This document shows, piece after piece, positions 17,318-25,203 of a stretch of 64,000 nucleotides of DNA; positions within the stretch are counted from its first letter, which is position 1, and each line of letters starts with the position of its first letter. The DNA is taken from assembly GCF_009184865.1 (NCBI RefSeq), contig NZ_CP045096.1, forward strand, positions 10,052,137 to 10,116,136. Direction: 5' to 3'. The position numbers and the translations under genes are program-made. This DNA is from Streptomyces phaeolivaceus (GTDB lineage Bacteria > Actinomycetota > Actinomycetes > Streptomycetales > Streptomycetaceae). The notes beneath the pieces were generated by a model. It saw nothing but the letters and a program-made list of their open reading frames with translations, was not told the origin of the DNA and did not search any database.

Positions 17318-18087
17318 ACGCCTCCCTCGGCCGCCGCGTCGCCGCCGAGGCGATCGGCACCGGACTGCTGGTGGCGGTGGTGGTCGGCTCCGGCATCCAG
17401 GCCACCGAGCTGTCGCGCGATGTCGGCGTCCAACTCCTCGCCAACTCCCTCGCCACCGTCTTCGCCCTGGGCGTCCTCATCCTGCTGCTCGGGCCGGTCT
17501 GCGGCGCGCACTTCAACCCGGCCGTCACCCTGGCCGCCTGGTTCACCGGCCGCCGGACCCCGGACGGCTTCCCCCTGCGCGACGTCGCCGCGTACGTGCC
17601 CGCCCAGACGGCGGGCGCGATCGGCGGGGCGATGCTGGCCGACGCGATGTTCGCGAGGCCGCTCGTGGACTTCTCCACCCACGACCGGTCCGCCGGTCAC
17701 CTGTGGCTCGGCGAGGTCGTCGCCACGGCCGGGCTGATCCTGCTGATCTTCGGCCTCGCCCGGGTCGGCCGCGCCGCGCTCGCTCCGGCCGCGGTGGCCT
17801 CCTACATCGGGGCCGCCTACTGGTTCACCTCGTCCACGTCGTTCGCGAACCCCGCGGTGACCGTCGGCCGGGCCTTCACCGACACCTTCGCCGGTATCGC
17901 GCCCGCCTCCGTCGCCCCGTTCATCGCCGCCCAACTGCTCGGCGCCGCGCTCGGCCTGGCCGCCGTGGCCGCGATCTACGCCCCGGACACCGCCCCGGAC
18001 GCCGTCCCTGACGCCGCTCCGGACACCGTCCCGGCACGCCGCGAGCCCGGCGTCCCGAGCGGCGGACCCGAACCCGTCTCGCCCTGA
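17314..18087 (+). CDS. MIP-family aquaporin, probable arsenite channel (AqpS-like)
   Basis: 257-residue membrane protein of the aquaporin/glycerol-facilitator superfamily with six hydrophobic segments. The two pore motifs are HFNPAVT (NPA at 68-70) and FANPAVTVGRAF (NPA at 179-181). The C-terminal 30 residues are a Pro/Asp-rich cytoplasmic tail. Aquaporins encoded inside ars operons, as in Sinorhizobium (AqpS), conduct arsenite out of the cell after arsenate reduction, replacing ArsB/Acr3. No Acr3 or ArsB gene is present here, so this channel is the likely efflux route. Its GTG start overlaps the arsR stop, and arsC begins 26 bases after it. Confidence 0.9.
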   Translation: MNASLGRRVAAEAIGTGLLVAVVVGSGIQATELSRDVGVQLLANSLATVFALGVLILLLGPVCGAHFNPAVTLAAWFTGRRTPDGFPLRDVAAYVPAQTAGAIGGAMLADAMFARPLVDFSTHDRSAGHLWLGEVVATAGLILLIFGLARVGRAALAPAAVASYIGAAYWFTSSTSFANPAVTVGRAFTDTFAGIAPASVAPFIAAQLLGAALGLAAVAAIYAPDTAPDAVPDAAPDTVPARREPGVPSGGPEPVSP

Positions 18088-18113
18088 CCACACCCTCGAG
18101 AGAGACATCCGCC

Positions 18114-18536
18114 ATGAGCACTCCCGCCCCGCGCCCGTCGGTCCTGTTCGTCTGCGTCCACAACGCCGGCCGCTCCCAGATGGGTGCCGCCTTCCTCGCC
18201 CACCTCGGCGGCGACCGGGTCGAGGTCCGCTCGGCCGGCTCCGCGCCCGCCGACTCCGTCAACCCGGCGGTCGTGGAGGCGATGAAGGAGGTCGGCATCG
18301 ACATCTCCGCCCGGACGCCGAAGGTCCTCACCACGGAGGCCGTGCGGTCCTCGGACGTGGTGATCACGATGGGCTGCGGCGACGCCTGCCCCGTCTTCCC
18401 CGGCAAGCGGTATCTGGACTGGCAGCTCGACGACCCGGCCGGCCGGAGTGCCGAGGCCGTCCGGCCGATCCGCGACGCCGTCGAACAGCGGGTACGCGCT
18501 CTGCTCGCCGAACTGGGCGTCGCCACCTCGGCCTGA
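18114..18536 (+). CDS. arsC: Arsenate reductase, low-molecular-weight phosphatase type
   Basis: 140-residue enzyme of the thioredoxin-linked ArsC family related to LMW protein tyrosine phosphatases. The phosphate loop CVHNAGR occupies residues 14-20 with the nucleophilic Cys14. The resolving cysteines are probably Cys88 and Cys92 (MGCGDACPV). DWQLDDP supplies the conserved aspartate. It reduces arsenate to arsenite, which ArsM can methylate or the aquaporin can release. It is the last gene of the arsR-aquaporin-arsC operon. Confidence 0.92.
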   Translation: MSTPAPRPSVLFVCVHNAGRSQMGAAFLAHLGGDRVEVRSAGSAPADSVNPAVVEAMKEVGIDISARTPKVLTTEAVRSSDVVITMGCGDACPVFPGKRYLDWQLDDPAGRSAEAVRPIRDAVEQRVRALLAELGVATSA

Positions 18537-18604
18537 CCGCCCCATGGAGCCGGTGCCAGGTACGCGACCCGCCCGGCCCCCGCGGTGTTCGGTGCGAGGG
18601 GCCG

Positions 18605-18898
18605 TCAGGTCACCGGGTCGAGGAAGGTCAGCACGGAGGCGTCCTCCTCGATCAGGGGGGTGAGCGCGGTGTTGAACGGGCCGCCGTAGGGGGCCTTCAG
18701 ATGGGCCTGGAAGGCGTCCTCGTCCCGGTACACCTCGAAGATCCAGAAGGCGCGGGGGCGGGACGCCTTGGTGTAGACGTCGAAGGCGAGGTTGCCGTCC
18801 TCCTTGCGCACCTTCTCGGCGTACTCGGAGATCAGGCGGGTGACCTCGTCCTGCGCGCCCTCGCGGGCGGTGAACTCGGCGAGCAGGGTCTTGTTCAC
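18605..18898 (-). CDS. Antibiotic biosynthesis monooxygenase (ABM/YgiN-like) domain protein
   Basis: 97-residue ferredoxin-like fold protein: LLAEFTAREGAQDEVTRLI, GNLAFDVYTKASRPRAFWIFEVYRDEDAFQAHL and a C-terminal strand. This is the ABM domain of putative quinol monooxygenases or heme-degrading-like small proteins that act as dimers without a bound cofactor. The substrate is unknown. It starts with GTG 18898 preceded by AGAGGA. It lies 76 bases downstream of the GH32 gene on the same strand but has no obvious functional link with it. Confidence 0.82.
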   Translation of the reverse strand: MNKTLLAEFTAREGAQDEVTRLISEYAEKVRKEDGNLAFDVYTKASRPRAFWIFEVYRDEDAFQAHLKAPYGGPFNTALTPLIEEDASVLTFLDPVT

Positions 18899-18974
18899 GG
18901 TGCGGTGTCCTCTGTGGTCGGGGTCGGGGTCGGGGGTCAGTCGCGTGGTCGGGGTCGGTCGCGCGCGGAGTCGA

Positions 18975-21503
18975 TCAGTCGTGCGCGGAGTCGAGGTGCC
19001 AGACGGTGGCCTCGTCCAGCTTCACCGAGCCGTTCTCGGCGAAGACCCGCACTCCCTGGCTGGCGGGGTCGGGGAAGATCTGGTCGGTGATCACGGCCTC
19101 GCCGTTGCCGCCGAAGACCTCGACGGACGACCAGTCGACCAGGATCCGCAGCCTGATCCTGCCGTTGTCCGTCTTCAGCGGCGCTGTCTGGACGCCGGGG
19201 AAGGTGCCGTTGAAGTCCACGGCGCCGGAGCGGGTGCGGTCGACGTACAGCTCCTGTGTCGTGGTGTCGTAGCCGATGACGGTCTCCTCGCCACCCGCGC
19301 CCGTGCGGACCTTGAGGCCGAAGCGGTCGGCGTCCTGGGGGGAGAAGGTGGCCTCGATGTCGAGCGCCTTGCCCTCGGCGGCCGGGCCGATCAGCGCCTT
19401 CGACGTGTTCGTCACGGTGTCCGGGGTCGCGGTCGCCGGGGAGGCCTGCCGCAGGGACTTCACGCTGTTCACCGGCTCGCTGGTCAGCCGGACGCGGCCG
19501 TCGACGGTACGCAGCGCCATCTGGCGGGGGATGCTCTGCACTCCGCGCCAGGGGGAGGTGGGGACGGCGCCGGCGTAGTCCCAGTTGTTCATCCAGCCGA
19601 TCATGTGCCGTTCGCTGCCCGGGGTGTTCTCCCAGGACACGGCCGCGTAGTAGTCCTTGCCGTAGTCGACCCAGCCGGCGCGCCGCAGGACGGAGAGGGC
19701 GGGCGAGGCGGCGGTGGTGAACCGGTCGGCGAGGATGTGGCCCCAGCCGCCGGTGTTCATGTCGACGAGCTGGATCCGCGCCTGCTTGCCGAGGTAGGGG
19801 CGCATGTCGAAGGAGGCCCAGTCCAGCGTCTCGCTGTCGGAGCCGGTCGCGCTGCGGACGACCTGACCGTCGACGATCAGATTGACGGAGGTCTCCTGGG
19901 AGCCGGGTAGGGCCTCGGTGTCGGACAGCACGATCTGGTCCGCGTTGATGTGGCCCCAGCCGCCGGTGTTGTCGTCGACCATCCTGATCCGCGCCTTCTT
20001 GCCCGCCAGGTCGCCGACGTCCCAGGAGGCCGTCTCGAGTGCCTCGGCGTCCTTTCCGGTGGCGCTGCGGACGACCTGGCCGTCGACGAGGAGTTCGAGG
20101 GCGGTGGGGCCGGCCGAGCCGGCGGGGTGGTTGCCGCCGCCGATGAGGAAGTTGACGTAGCGCTTGTCGAGGGTGAACTCGGGCGAGGTGAGGGTGCCGG
20201 TGCCGGCGTCGCCGTTCAGGAAGGTGTTGACCAGGCCGCCGCCCTGGAAGCCGGAGACCTGCTGCTGGCCGGGGAGGGTGCCGGTGGCCGGTGCCTGGCC
20301 GAAGGCGTCGCCGGTCGCCGTCCAGTCGCCGTAGGCGCCGCCCTCGAAGTCGGCGAGGACCGTCCCGGGCCGGTGCGGGTGCCGGCCGCCGCCGATCTTG
20401 AAGTTCAGGTAGGGGCTGTCGACCGTGAAGGCGGGGGAGGTGAGGGTGCCGGTGGTGCCGTCCCCGGAGTGGAAACTGTTGGCGAGGCCGCTGCCGTCGA
20501 AGCCGGAGACGGTCTGCTGCCCGTCGAGTGTCCCGGCCGCCGGTCCCGGGCCGAACGCGGTGCCCGTGGCGGTCCACGCACCGAAGCCGGAGCCCTCGAA
20601 GTCCTGCACGACGGTCCCGGCGGGCGGGGTGTAGGTCCCGTCGTCCTCGGCGGTGAACTTCGTGCCGTCGAAGTCGCCGACGAAGTACTGGGCCGCCGAA
20701 CCGCCCGCGATACCACCGGGGTTGATGTTGACGACCAGGACCCACTTGATGTTGCTCTTGTCCCCGTCGACGGCGAGGGGGAACAGATCGGGGCACTCCC
20801 ACACCCCGCCCGTCGCGCCGGCCGGGCCGAACTCGCTGAGCTGCGTCCAGTCCTTGAGGTTCTTGGAGGAGTAGAACCGCACCTTGTGCTCGGTGGACAG
20901 CGACACCGTCATCAGCCAGCTCTGGGTCGGCGCGTACCACTGGACCTTCGGGTCGCGGAACTCCTTGGAGCCGATGTCGAGGACGGGGTTGCCCTGGTAC
21001 CTGGTCCAGGTGCGACCGCGGTCGGTGCTGTGGGCGAGTGCCTGTGACTGGATGCCGGTGGATCTGTCGTGTCTGGTGTAGATCGCCACCATGGGCGGGT
21101 TTTGCTTGGTGCCCAACCCGCTGGTGTTGTTCTCGTCGACGACGGCGCTGCCGGAGAACACCATCTCCTCGTCGTCGTGCGACAGGGCGAGCGGCAGTTC
21201 CTCCCAGTGCACGAGGTCCTCGCTGACCGCGTGGCCCCAGGACATGTCGGCCCAGGAGTTCCCGTTCGGGTTGTACTGGTAGAAGAGGTGGTACTCGCCC
21301 TGGTAGTACACCAGGCCGTTGGGGTCGTTCATCCAGTTCCTCTCCGGCGTGAAGTGGAACTGGGGCCGGTAGGTCTCGGAGTACGGCGGGGTGTCGGCGG
21401 CCACGGCATGGGGAGCGAGCGGGGCGGCGGACAGGGCGCAGACGGTTGCCACCGCCGCGATCAGCCGGGTGCGGGCATGCCGGGATGAACGTCCAGGGCT
21501 CAT
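18975..21503 (-). CDS. Secreted GH32 levanase/inulinase-type fructan hydrolase with inserted binding modules
   Basis: 842-residue exported enzyme. The signal peptide spans about residues 1-36 (hydrophobic IAAVATVCALSAAPLA, cleavage after AVA). The GH32 five-bladed propeller carries WMNDPNG (nucleophile Asp60), FRDP (183-185) and WECPDL (acid/base Glu236). Between the fourth and fifth blades (about residues 296-610) lies a duplicated insert: two copies of a DFEG...GGGxHP unit and two copies of a VDGQVVRSATG...NTGGWGHI unit. These resemble fructan-binding modules of actinobacterial levanases. The propeller resumes at about 618 and the C-terminal beta-sandwich ends at 842. ATG 21503 follows AGGAGA. 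A paired LacI operator at 21611-21640 lies upstream. Confidence 0.9.
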   Translation of the reverse strand: MSPGRSSRHARTRLIAAVATVCALSAAPLAPHAVAADTPPYSETYRPQFHFTPERNWMNDPNGLVYYQGEYHLFYQYNPNGNSWADMSWGHAVSEDLVHWEELPLALSHDDEEMVFSGSAVVDENNTSGLGTKQNPPMVAIYTRHDRSTGIQSQALAHSTDRGRTWTRYQGNPVLDIGSKEFRDPKVQWYAPTQSWLMTVSLSTEHKVRFYSSKNLKDWTQLSEFGPAGATGGVWECPDLFPLAVDGDKSNIKWVLVVNINPGGIAGGSAAQYFVGDFDGTKFTAEDDGTYTPPAGTVVQDFEGSGFGAWTATGTAFGPGPAAGTLDGQQTVSGFDGSGLANSFHSGDGTTGTLTSPAFTVDSPYLNFKIGGGRHPHRPGTVLADFEGGAYGDWTATGDAFGQAPATGTLPGQQQVSGFQGGGLVNTFLNGDAGTGTLTSPEFTLDKRYVNFLIGGGNHPAGSAGPTALELLVDGQVVRSATGKDAEALETASWDVGDLAGKKARIRMVDDNTGGWGHINADQIVLSDTEALPGSQETSVNLIVDGQVVRSATGSDSETLDWASFDMRPYLGKQARIQLVDMNTGGWGHILADRFTTAASPALSVLRRAGWVDYGKDYYAAVSWENTPGSERHMIGWMNNWDYAGAVPTSPWRGVQSIPRQMALRTVDGRVRLTSEPVNSVKSLRQASPATATPDTVTNTSKALIGPAAEGKALDIEATFSPQDADRFGLKVRTGAGGEETVIGYDTTTQELYVDRTRSGAVDFNGTFPGVQTAPLKTDNGRIRLRILVDWSSVEVFGGNGEAVITDQIFPDPASQGVRVFAENGSVKLDEATVWHLDSAHD

Positions 21504-21610
21504 GTCGTCTCCTGTGCTGCGGCCGTCCGTGCCGCGGAGCCTGATGCCCGGCGCGGACCGATCGAAAGTGACGTCTCGCCGGCGCCGTCGTCCACGGCGC
21601 CGCCAGAGAG

Positions 21611-21640
21611 TGTCATCGTTGACATGTGTCATCGATGACA
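21611..21640. promoter_or_regulatory. Paired LacI-type operators upstream of the GH32 gene
   Basis: TGTCATCGTTGACA (21611-21624) and TGTCATCGATGACA (21627-21640) are two 14-bp inverted repeats 16 bp apart centre to centre; the second is a perfect palindrome. The same motif pair with the same spacing occurs at 22861-22890. The LacI-family protein encoded at 26118 is the likely binder. Confidence 0.75.
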
Positions 21641-21722
21641 TCGAGTGGCCCGATGATGGCGGCAATCCGGCCGACGCGTCAACGGTTCGGTCGTCATGCG
21701 TTGTTGGGCGGTCCGCCGTCCG

Positions 21723-22685
21723 TCACGCCCGGTCGGCCGTGGCCGGCTCCGGCAGCCGGCTCCGCCACGGGGGATTGGGGCCGGCGACCGAGCAGGTCAG
21801 CCCCGCCACCTGGACGGCGAACCGGCATGCCTCCGCGACGTCGTCGAGCCCGACCTCCGTCAGCCGGCCGCCGAGAAGTCCGCGCTCGCCGAGGTGGTGG
21901 AGCAGCCCGGCGGTGAAGGAGTCCCCCGCCCCGACCGTGTCGACGACGGTCGTCGGCACGGCGGGCACCTGGATCCGCGCGCCGTCGAGCGAGGCGAGCA
22001 CGCCGTCGCCCCCGCGGGTGATCACGACGAGCCGCGCCCCGGCCGCGTGCCAGATGTCGCAGGCCTGTTCGGGCGGGGTACCCGGCAGCAGGAGTTCCAG
22101 GTCGTCCTCGCTCAGCCGGAGCACATCGGCGAGGGCGCACCAGTGCGTCAGCCGGGCACGGTAGACGTCGGGGCGCACCAGCAGCGGCCGGACATTGGGA
22201 TCGATGCTGACGGTGGCGCCGGGGGCGGCCGTCGCCAGGAAGTCCTCCACCACCGCCGCGCCGGGCTCGCGGACCAGGGCCAGGGATCCGGTGTGCAGAC
22301 AGGCGGTTCCGGACAGGTCCACCCGGGCCAGCTCCTCGGCCGTCCACTGCCAGTCGGCCGTGTGCTGCGCGTGGAAGGAGAACGCGGCCTGCCCCCGGGC
22401 GTCCAGCTCCGCCACGGCCAGCGTGCTGGGCTCGGCGGCCGGGACGGCGTACGACAGGTCCACCCCCGACGCCTCCAGATGGGAGCGGAACAGGCGGCCG
22501 AACACATCGCCGGACAGCCGCGCGAGGAAGCGGGCCGGGGTGCCGAGGCGGGCCAGGGCCACCGCCGTGTTCGCGGGTCCGCCGCCCGGCAGGACGCGCA
22601 GGGCGAGTTCGTCCGAGGCGCTCGCGGGTTCGGTGAAGGCGTCCGCGACGCACTCTCCCAGGACGGTGATCTGACGCGTGCTCAT
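21723..22685 (-). CDS. PfkB-family carbohydrate kinase, probable fructokinase
   Basis: 320-residue cytoplasmic ribokinase/PfkB-fold kinase. LPGGGPANTAVALARLG (about 32-48) is PfkB signature 1 and VVDTVGAGDSFTAG (247-260) is signature 2 with catalytic Asp255. It probably phosphorylates fructose taken up by the adjacent ABC importer after extracellular fructan cleavage; the substrate is inferred from the neighbours. ATG 22685 gives the usual family length. It is transcribed in the same direction as the GH32 gene and diverges from the importer genes; operators at 22861-22890 overlap a minus-strand TTGACA. Confidence 0.87.
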   Translation of the reverse strand: MSTRQITVLGECVADAFTEPASASDELALRVLPGGGPANTAVALARLGTPARFLARLSGDVFGRLFRSHLEASGVDLSYAVPAAEPSTLAVAELDARGQAAFSFHAQHTADWQWTAEELARVDLSGTACLHTGSLALVREPGAAVVEDFLATAAPGATVSIDPNVRPLLVRPDVYRARLTHWCALADVLRLSEDDLELLLPGTPPEQACDIWHAAGARLVVITRGGDGVLASLDGARIQVPAVPTTVVDTVGAGDSFTAGLLHHLGERGLLGGRLTEVGLDDVAEACRFAVQVAGLTCSVAGPNPPWRSRLPEPATADRA

Positions 22686-22860
22686 GGGCTGCTCATCTCT
22701 GACGGACGTAACGACGGACCGGACGCGTCCCGGCGCTGCCACCGGGCGACCGCCCGCGGGCGGTGGGGCTCGGGCGGTGGGGCTCGGGCGTTGCCGATTT
22801 GTGACAGGTGAAGGGCATTGACGTTTCCGGGAGAGGGAGTCCATCATCCTCGCCAGGCAG

Positions 22861-22890
22861 TGTCAACGATGACATGAGTCAACGATGACA
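22861..22890. promoter_or_regulatory. Paired LacI-type operators between kinase and ABC importer genes
   Basis: TGTCAACGATGACA (22861-22874) and AGTCAACGATGACA (22877-22890) repeat the motif found at 21611-21640, again 16 bp apart. They lie in the divergent promoter region, where the complement of the first operator includes a -35-like TTGACA directed toward the kinase gene. One repressor could therefore control the kinase, the importer operon and the GH32 gene. Confidence 0.75.
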
Positions 22891-22950
22891 CCCCGGACGG
22901 CATGCTCTGCATCCGACCCCGTGCCGCCCGCTATCCCACAGGAGTCGATC

Positions 22951-23973
22951 ATGTCTCGCACCACTCGCCTTTCCTCCTCCCTCCTCAGAACGGCCGCCGT
23001 CGCGGGCGTCGCGGCCCTCACCCTGACGGCCTGCGGCTCCGGCTCCGGCTCCGGATCGGCCTCCGCCGGCTCCGATTCCGGTGAGGTCAAGGTCGGCCTG
23101 ATCACCAAGACCGACACCAACCCGTTCTTCGTGAAGATGAAGGAGGGCGCCGAGAAGGCCGCGAAGAGCGAGGGCGTCGAGCTGATGACCGCGGCCGGCA
23201 AGTTCGACGGCGACAACGCCGGTCAGGTCACGGCCATCGAGAACATGGTCGCCGCCGGAGTGAAGGGCATCCTGATCACCCCGAGCGACTCCAAGGCGAT
23301 CGTGCCCGCGATAGAGAAGGCCAAGGCCAAGGGCGTCCTGGTCATCGCCCTGGACACCCCGACCGAGCCGGAAAGCGCCGTCGACGCCCTCTTCGCCACC
23401 GACAACCTCAAGGCGGGCGAGCTGATCGGCGAGTACGCCAAGGCCGCCATGAAGGGCAAGACCGCGAAGATAGCCGCCCTCGACCTCGCGCCGGGCGTCT
23501 CCGTCGGCGTCCAGCGGCACAACGGTTTCCTCAAGGGCTTCGGCGCCACTGACGACGACGTCGTCTGCGCCCAGGACACGGGCGGCGACCAGGCCAAGGG
23601 CCAGACGGCGATGGAGAACTGCCTCCAGAAGGAGCCGGACATCAACGTCGTCTACACGATCAACGAGCCGGCCGCGCTGGGCGCGTACACCGCGCTCAAG
23701 GCCAAGGGCCGGGAGAAGGACGTCCTGATCGTCTCCGTCGACGGCGGCTGCACCGGGACCGAGGCGGTCAAGGACGGCACCATCGCCGCCACCTCGCAGC
23801 AGTACCCGCTGAAGATGGCCTCCGAGGGCGTCAAGGCCGTCGTCACCTACGCCAAGGACGGCAAGAAGGCGTCCGGTTACACCGACACGGGCGTCACCCT
23901 GATCACCGACAAGGCACAGGACGGGGTCACGTCCAAGGACACCGCCTACGGCCTGGAGAACTGCTGGGGCTGA
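22951..23973 (+). CDS. Sugar ABC transporter substrate-binding lipoprotein
   Basis: 340-residue periplasmic-binding-protein type I domain (ribose/fructose class). The lipoprotein signal peptide ends in LTLTACG with lipid-attachment Cys28, followed by a Gly/Ser linker. The mature part begins VKVGLITKTDTNPFF and continues with GILITPSDSKAIVPAI and VVYTINEPAALGAY, typical of RbsB/FrcB-like proteins. It would capture a monosaccharide outside the membrane and deliver it to the permease and ATPase encoded downstream. ATG 22951 has AGGAG nine bases upstream. Fructose is the likely ligand because of the GH32 and kinase neighbours. Confidence 0.92.
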   Translation: MSRTTRLSSSLLRTAAVAGVAALTLTACGSGSGSGSASAGSDSGEVKVGLITKTDTNPFFVKMKEGAEKAAKSEGVELMTAAGKFDGDNAGQVTAIENMVAAGVKGILITPSDSKAIVPAIEKAKAKGVLVIALDTPTEPESAVDALFATDNLKAGELIGEYAKAAMKGKTAKIAALDLAPGVSVGVQRHNGFLKGFGATDDDVVCAQDTGGDQAKGQTAMENCLQKEPDINVVYTINEPAALGAYTALKAKGREKDVLIVSVDGGCTGTEAVKDGTIAATSQQYPLKMASEGVKAVVTYAKDGKKASGYTDTGVTLITDKAQDGVTSKDTAYGLENCWG

Positions 23974-23978
23974 GCGGC

Positions 23979-24042
23979 CCCGAAGCCCGTACGGCTCGGC
24001 CCCTGAGGCCCGCACGGCTCGGCCCCTGAGGCCCGTACGACA
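23979..24042. repeat. Three tandem imperfect 22-24-bp repeats
   Basis: Directly after the binding-protein gene, a unit of the form cccctgaggcccgtacggct occurs three times with small differences (starting near 23979, 24001 and 24024). The array is short, has no spacers and lies just before a strong hairpin, so it may be part of the intercistronic processing or attenuation region. Confidence 0.5.
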
Positions 24043-24061
24043 TTCGCTCTCCCCTCAGCGG

Positions 24062-24102
24062 GGGCGGCCGTCCCTTTCCCCCGACCGGGGGGACGGCCGC
24101 CC
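24062..24102 (+). terminator. Strong intercistronic hairpin after the sugar-binding protein gene
   Basis: GGGCGGCCGTCC (24062-24073) pairs perfectly with GGACGGCCGCCC (24091-24102), with an additional inner CCCC/GGGG helix. There is no U-tract. A stem of this kind between binding-protein and permease genes usually stabilises the upstream message or terminates part of the transcripts, giving more binding protein than membrane components. Confidence 0.7.
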
Positions 24103-24189
24103 GCTCGTCCTCCTGCCCTCCCTCCTGCCCCCCTCCTGGCCTCCGTTCCAGGGCGGGCGACGACCTCTGTCTTCCGACAAGGACTTCGC

Positions 24190-25203
24190 ATGACAGCCAC
24201 GACCACACCCCCGGACACGTCCTCGCCGTACGCCGAGCTCAAAGCACCGACCACGGCCCGCCGCCTGCTCACGGCACCGACCACCGGCCCCCTGGTCGCC
24301 CTCCTTCTCGCCTGCGCCTTCTTCTCCCTCTCGACCGACCAGTTCCTCACCGGCGGGAACTTCTCGCTGATCGTGCAGCAGGTCATGGTCGTCGGCACCC
24401 TCGCCATCGGGCAGACACTGATCATCCTCACGGCGGGCATCGACCTGTCGTGCGGCGCCGTGATGGCGTTCGGCAGCATCATGATCGCCAAGATGGCCGC
24501 CGAGGGCTCCCTGCCACCGCTCGCCGCCATCGCCCTGGGCCTGGTCGTCTGCGGCGGCTTCGGACTGCTCAACGGGCTGCTGGTGCAGAAGATCCCGCTG
24601 CCGCCGTTCATCGTCACCCTCGGCATGCTCAACGTGGCGTTCGCTCTGACGCACATCTACTCCGAGGAGCAGACGGTCACCAACCTGCCGGGCCCGCTGA
24701 CGGCCCTCGGGCAGACGTTCCCGCTCGGCGGCACCGACATCACCTACGGTTCCCTGGTCACCATCGCCCTGTTCCTCCTGTTCGCCTACGCGCTCAGCAG
24801 CACCGGCTGGGGCCGGCACGTCTACGCCCTGGGCAACAGCCCCGAGGCGGCGCGGCTGAACGGCATCCGCACCTCCCGGCTGACCATCGGCGTCTACACC
24901 GTCGCCGGCGTCCTCTACGGCATCGCCGCCCTGCTGCTGATCTCCCGCACCGGCGTCGGCGACCCCCAGGCGGGACAGACCGACAACCTCGACAGCATCA
25001 CCGCCGTGGTGCTCGGCGGCACCAGCCTCTTCGGCGGGCGCGGTTCGGTCCTGGGCACCTTCATCGGCGTCCTCATCGTCGGTGTCTTCCGCAACGGCCT
25101 GCAGCTGATGGGCGTCGCCTCCATCTACCAGACCCTGATCACCGGCGTCCTGGTGATCCTCGCGGTGACCGTCGACCAGCTCTCCCGGAAGAAGGCCCGA
25201 TGA
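24190..25203 (+). CDS. Sugar ABC transporter permease (RbsC/FrcC-like)
   Basis: 337-residue inner-membrane permease of the BPD_transp_2 family with about ten hydrophobic segments after a short cytoplasmic N-terminus (residues 1-35). GQTLIILTAGIDLSCGAVMAF and the late VVLGGTSLFGGRGSVLGTFIGV are hallmark sequences of the ribose/fructose permeases. It forms the channel through which the sugar delivered by the binding protein passes. Its TGA overlaps the ATG of the ATPase gene (ATGA), showing translational coupling. Confidence 0.92.
   Translation: MTATTTPPDTSSPYAELKAPTTARRLLTAPTTGPLVALLLACAFFSLSTDQFLTGGNFSLIVQQVMVVGTLAIGQTLIILTAGIDLSCGAVMAFGSIMIAKMAAEGSLPPLAAIALGLVVCGGFGLLNGLLVQKIPLPPFIVTLGMLNVAFALTHIYSEEQTVTNLPGPLTALGQTFPLGGTDITYGSLVTIALFLLFAYALSSTGWGRHVYALGNSPEAARLNGIRTSRLTIGVYTVAGVLYGIAALLLISRTGVGDPQAGQTDNLDSITAVVLGGTSLFGGRGSVLGTFIGVLIVGVFRNGLQLMGVASIYQTLITGVLVILAVTVDQLSRKKAR

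Noticed and set aside
18937..20940. Long open frame (667 codons) on the minus strand inside the GH32 gene
   Set aside because: It is an arginine/proline-rich shadow of the GH32 frame; the GH32 frame has catalytic motifs, a signal peptide and a good ribosome binding site.
23979..24042. Short repeats considered as a CRISPR array
   Set aside because: Only three tandem units without spacers and no cas genes nearby.
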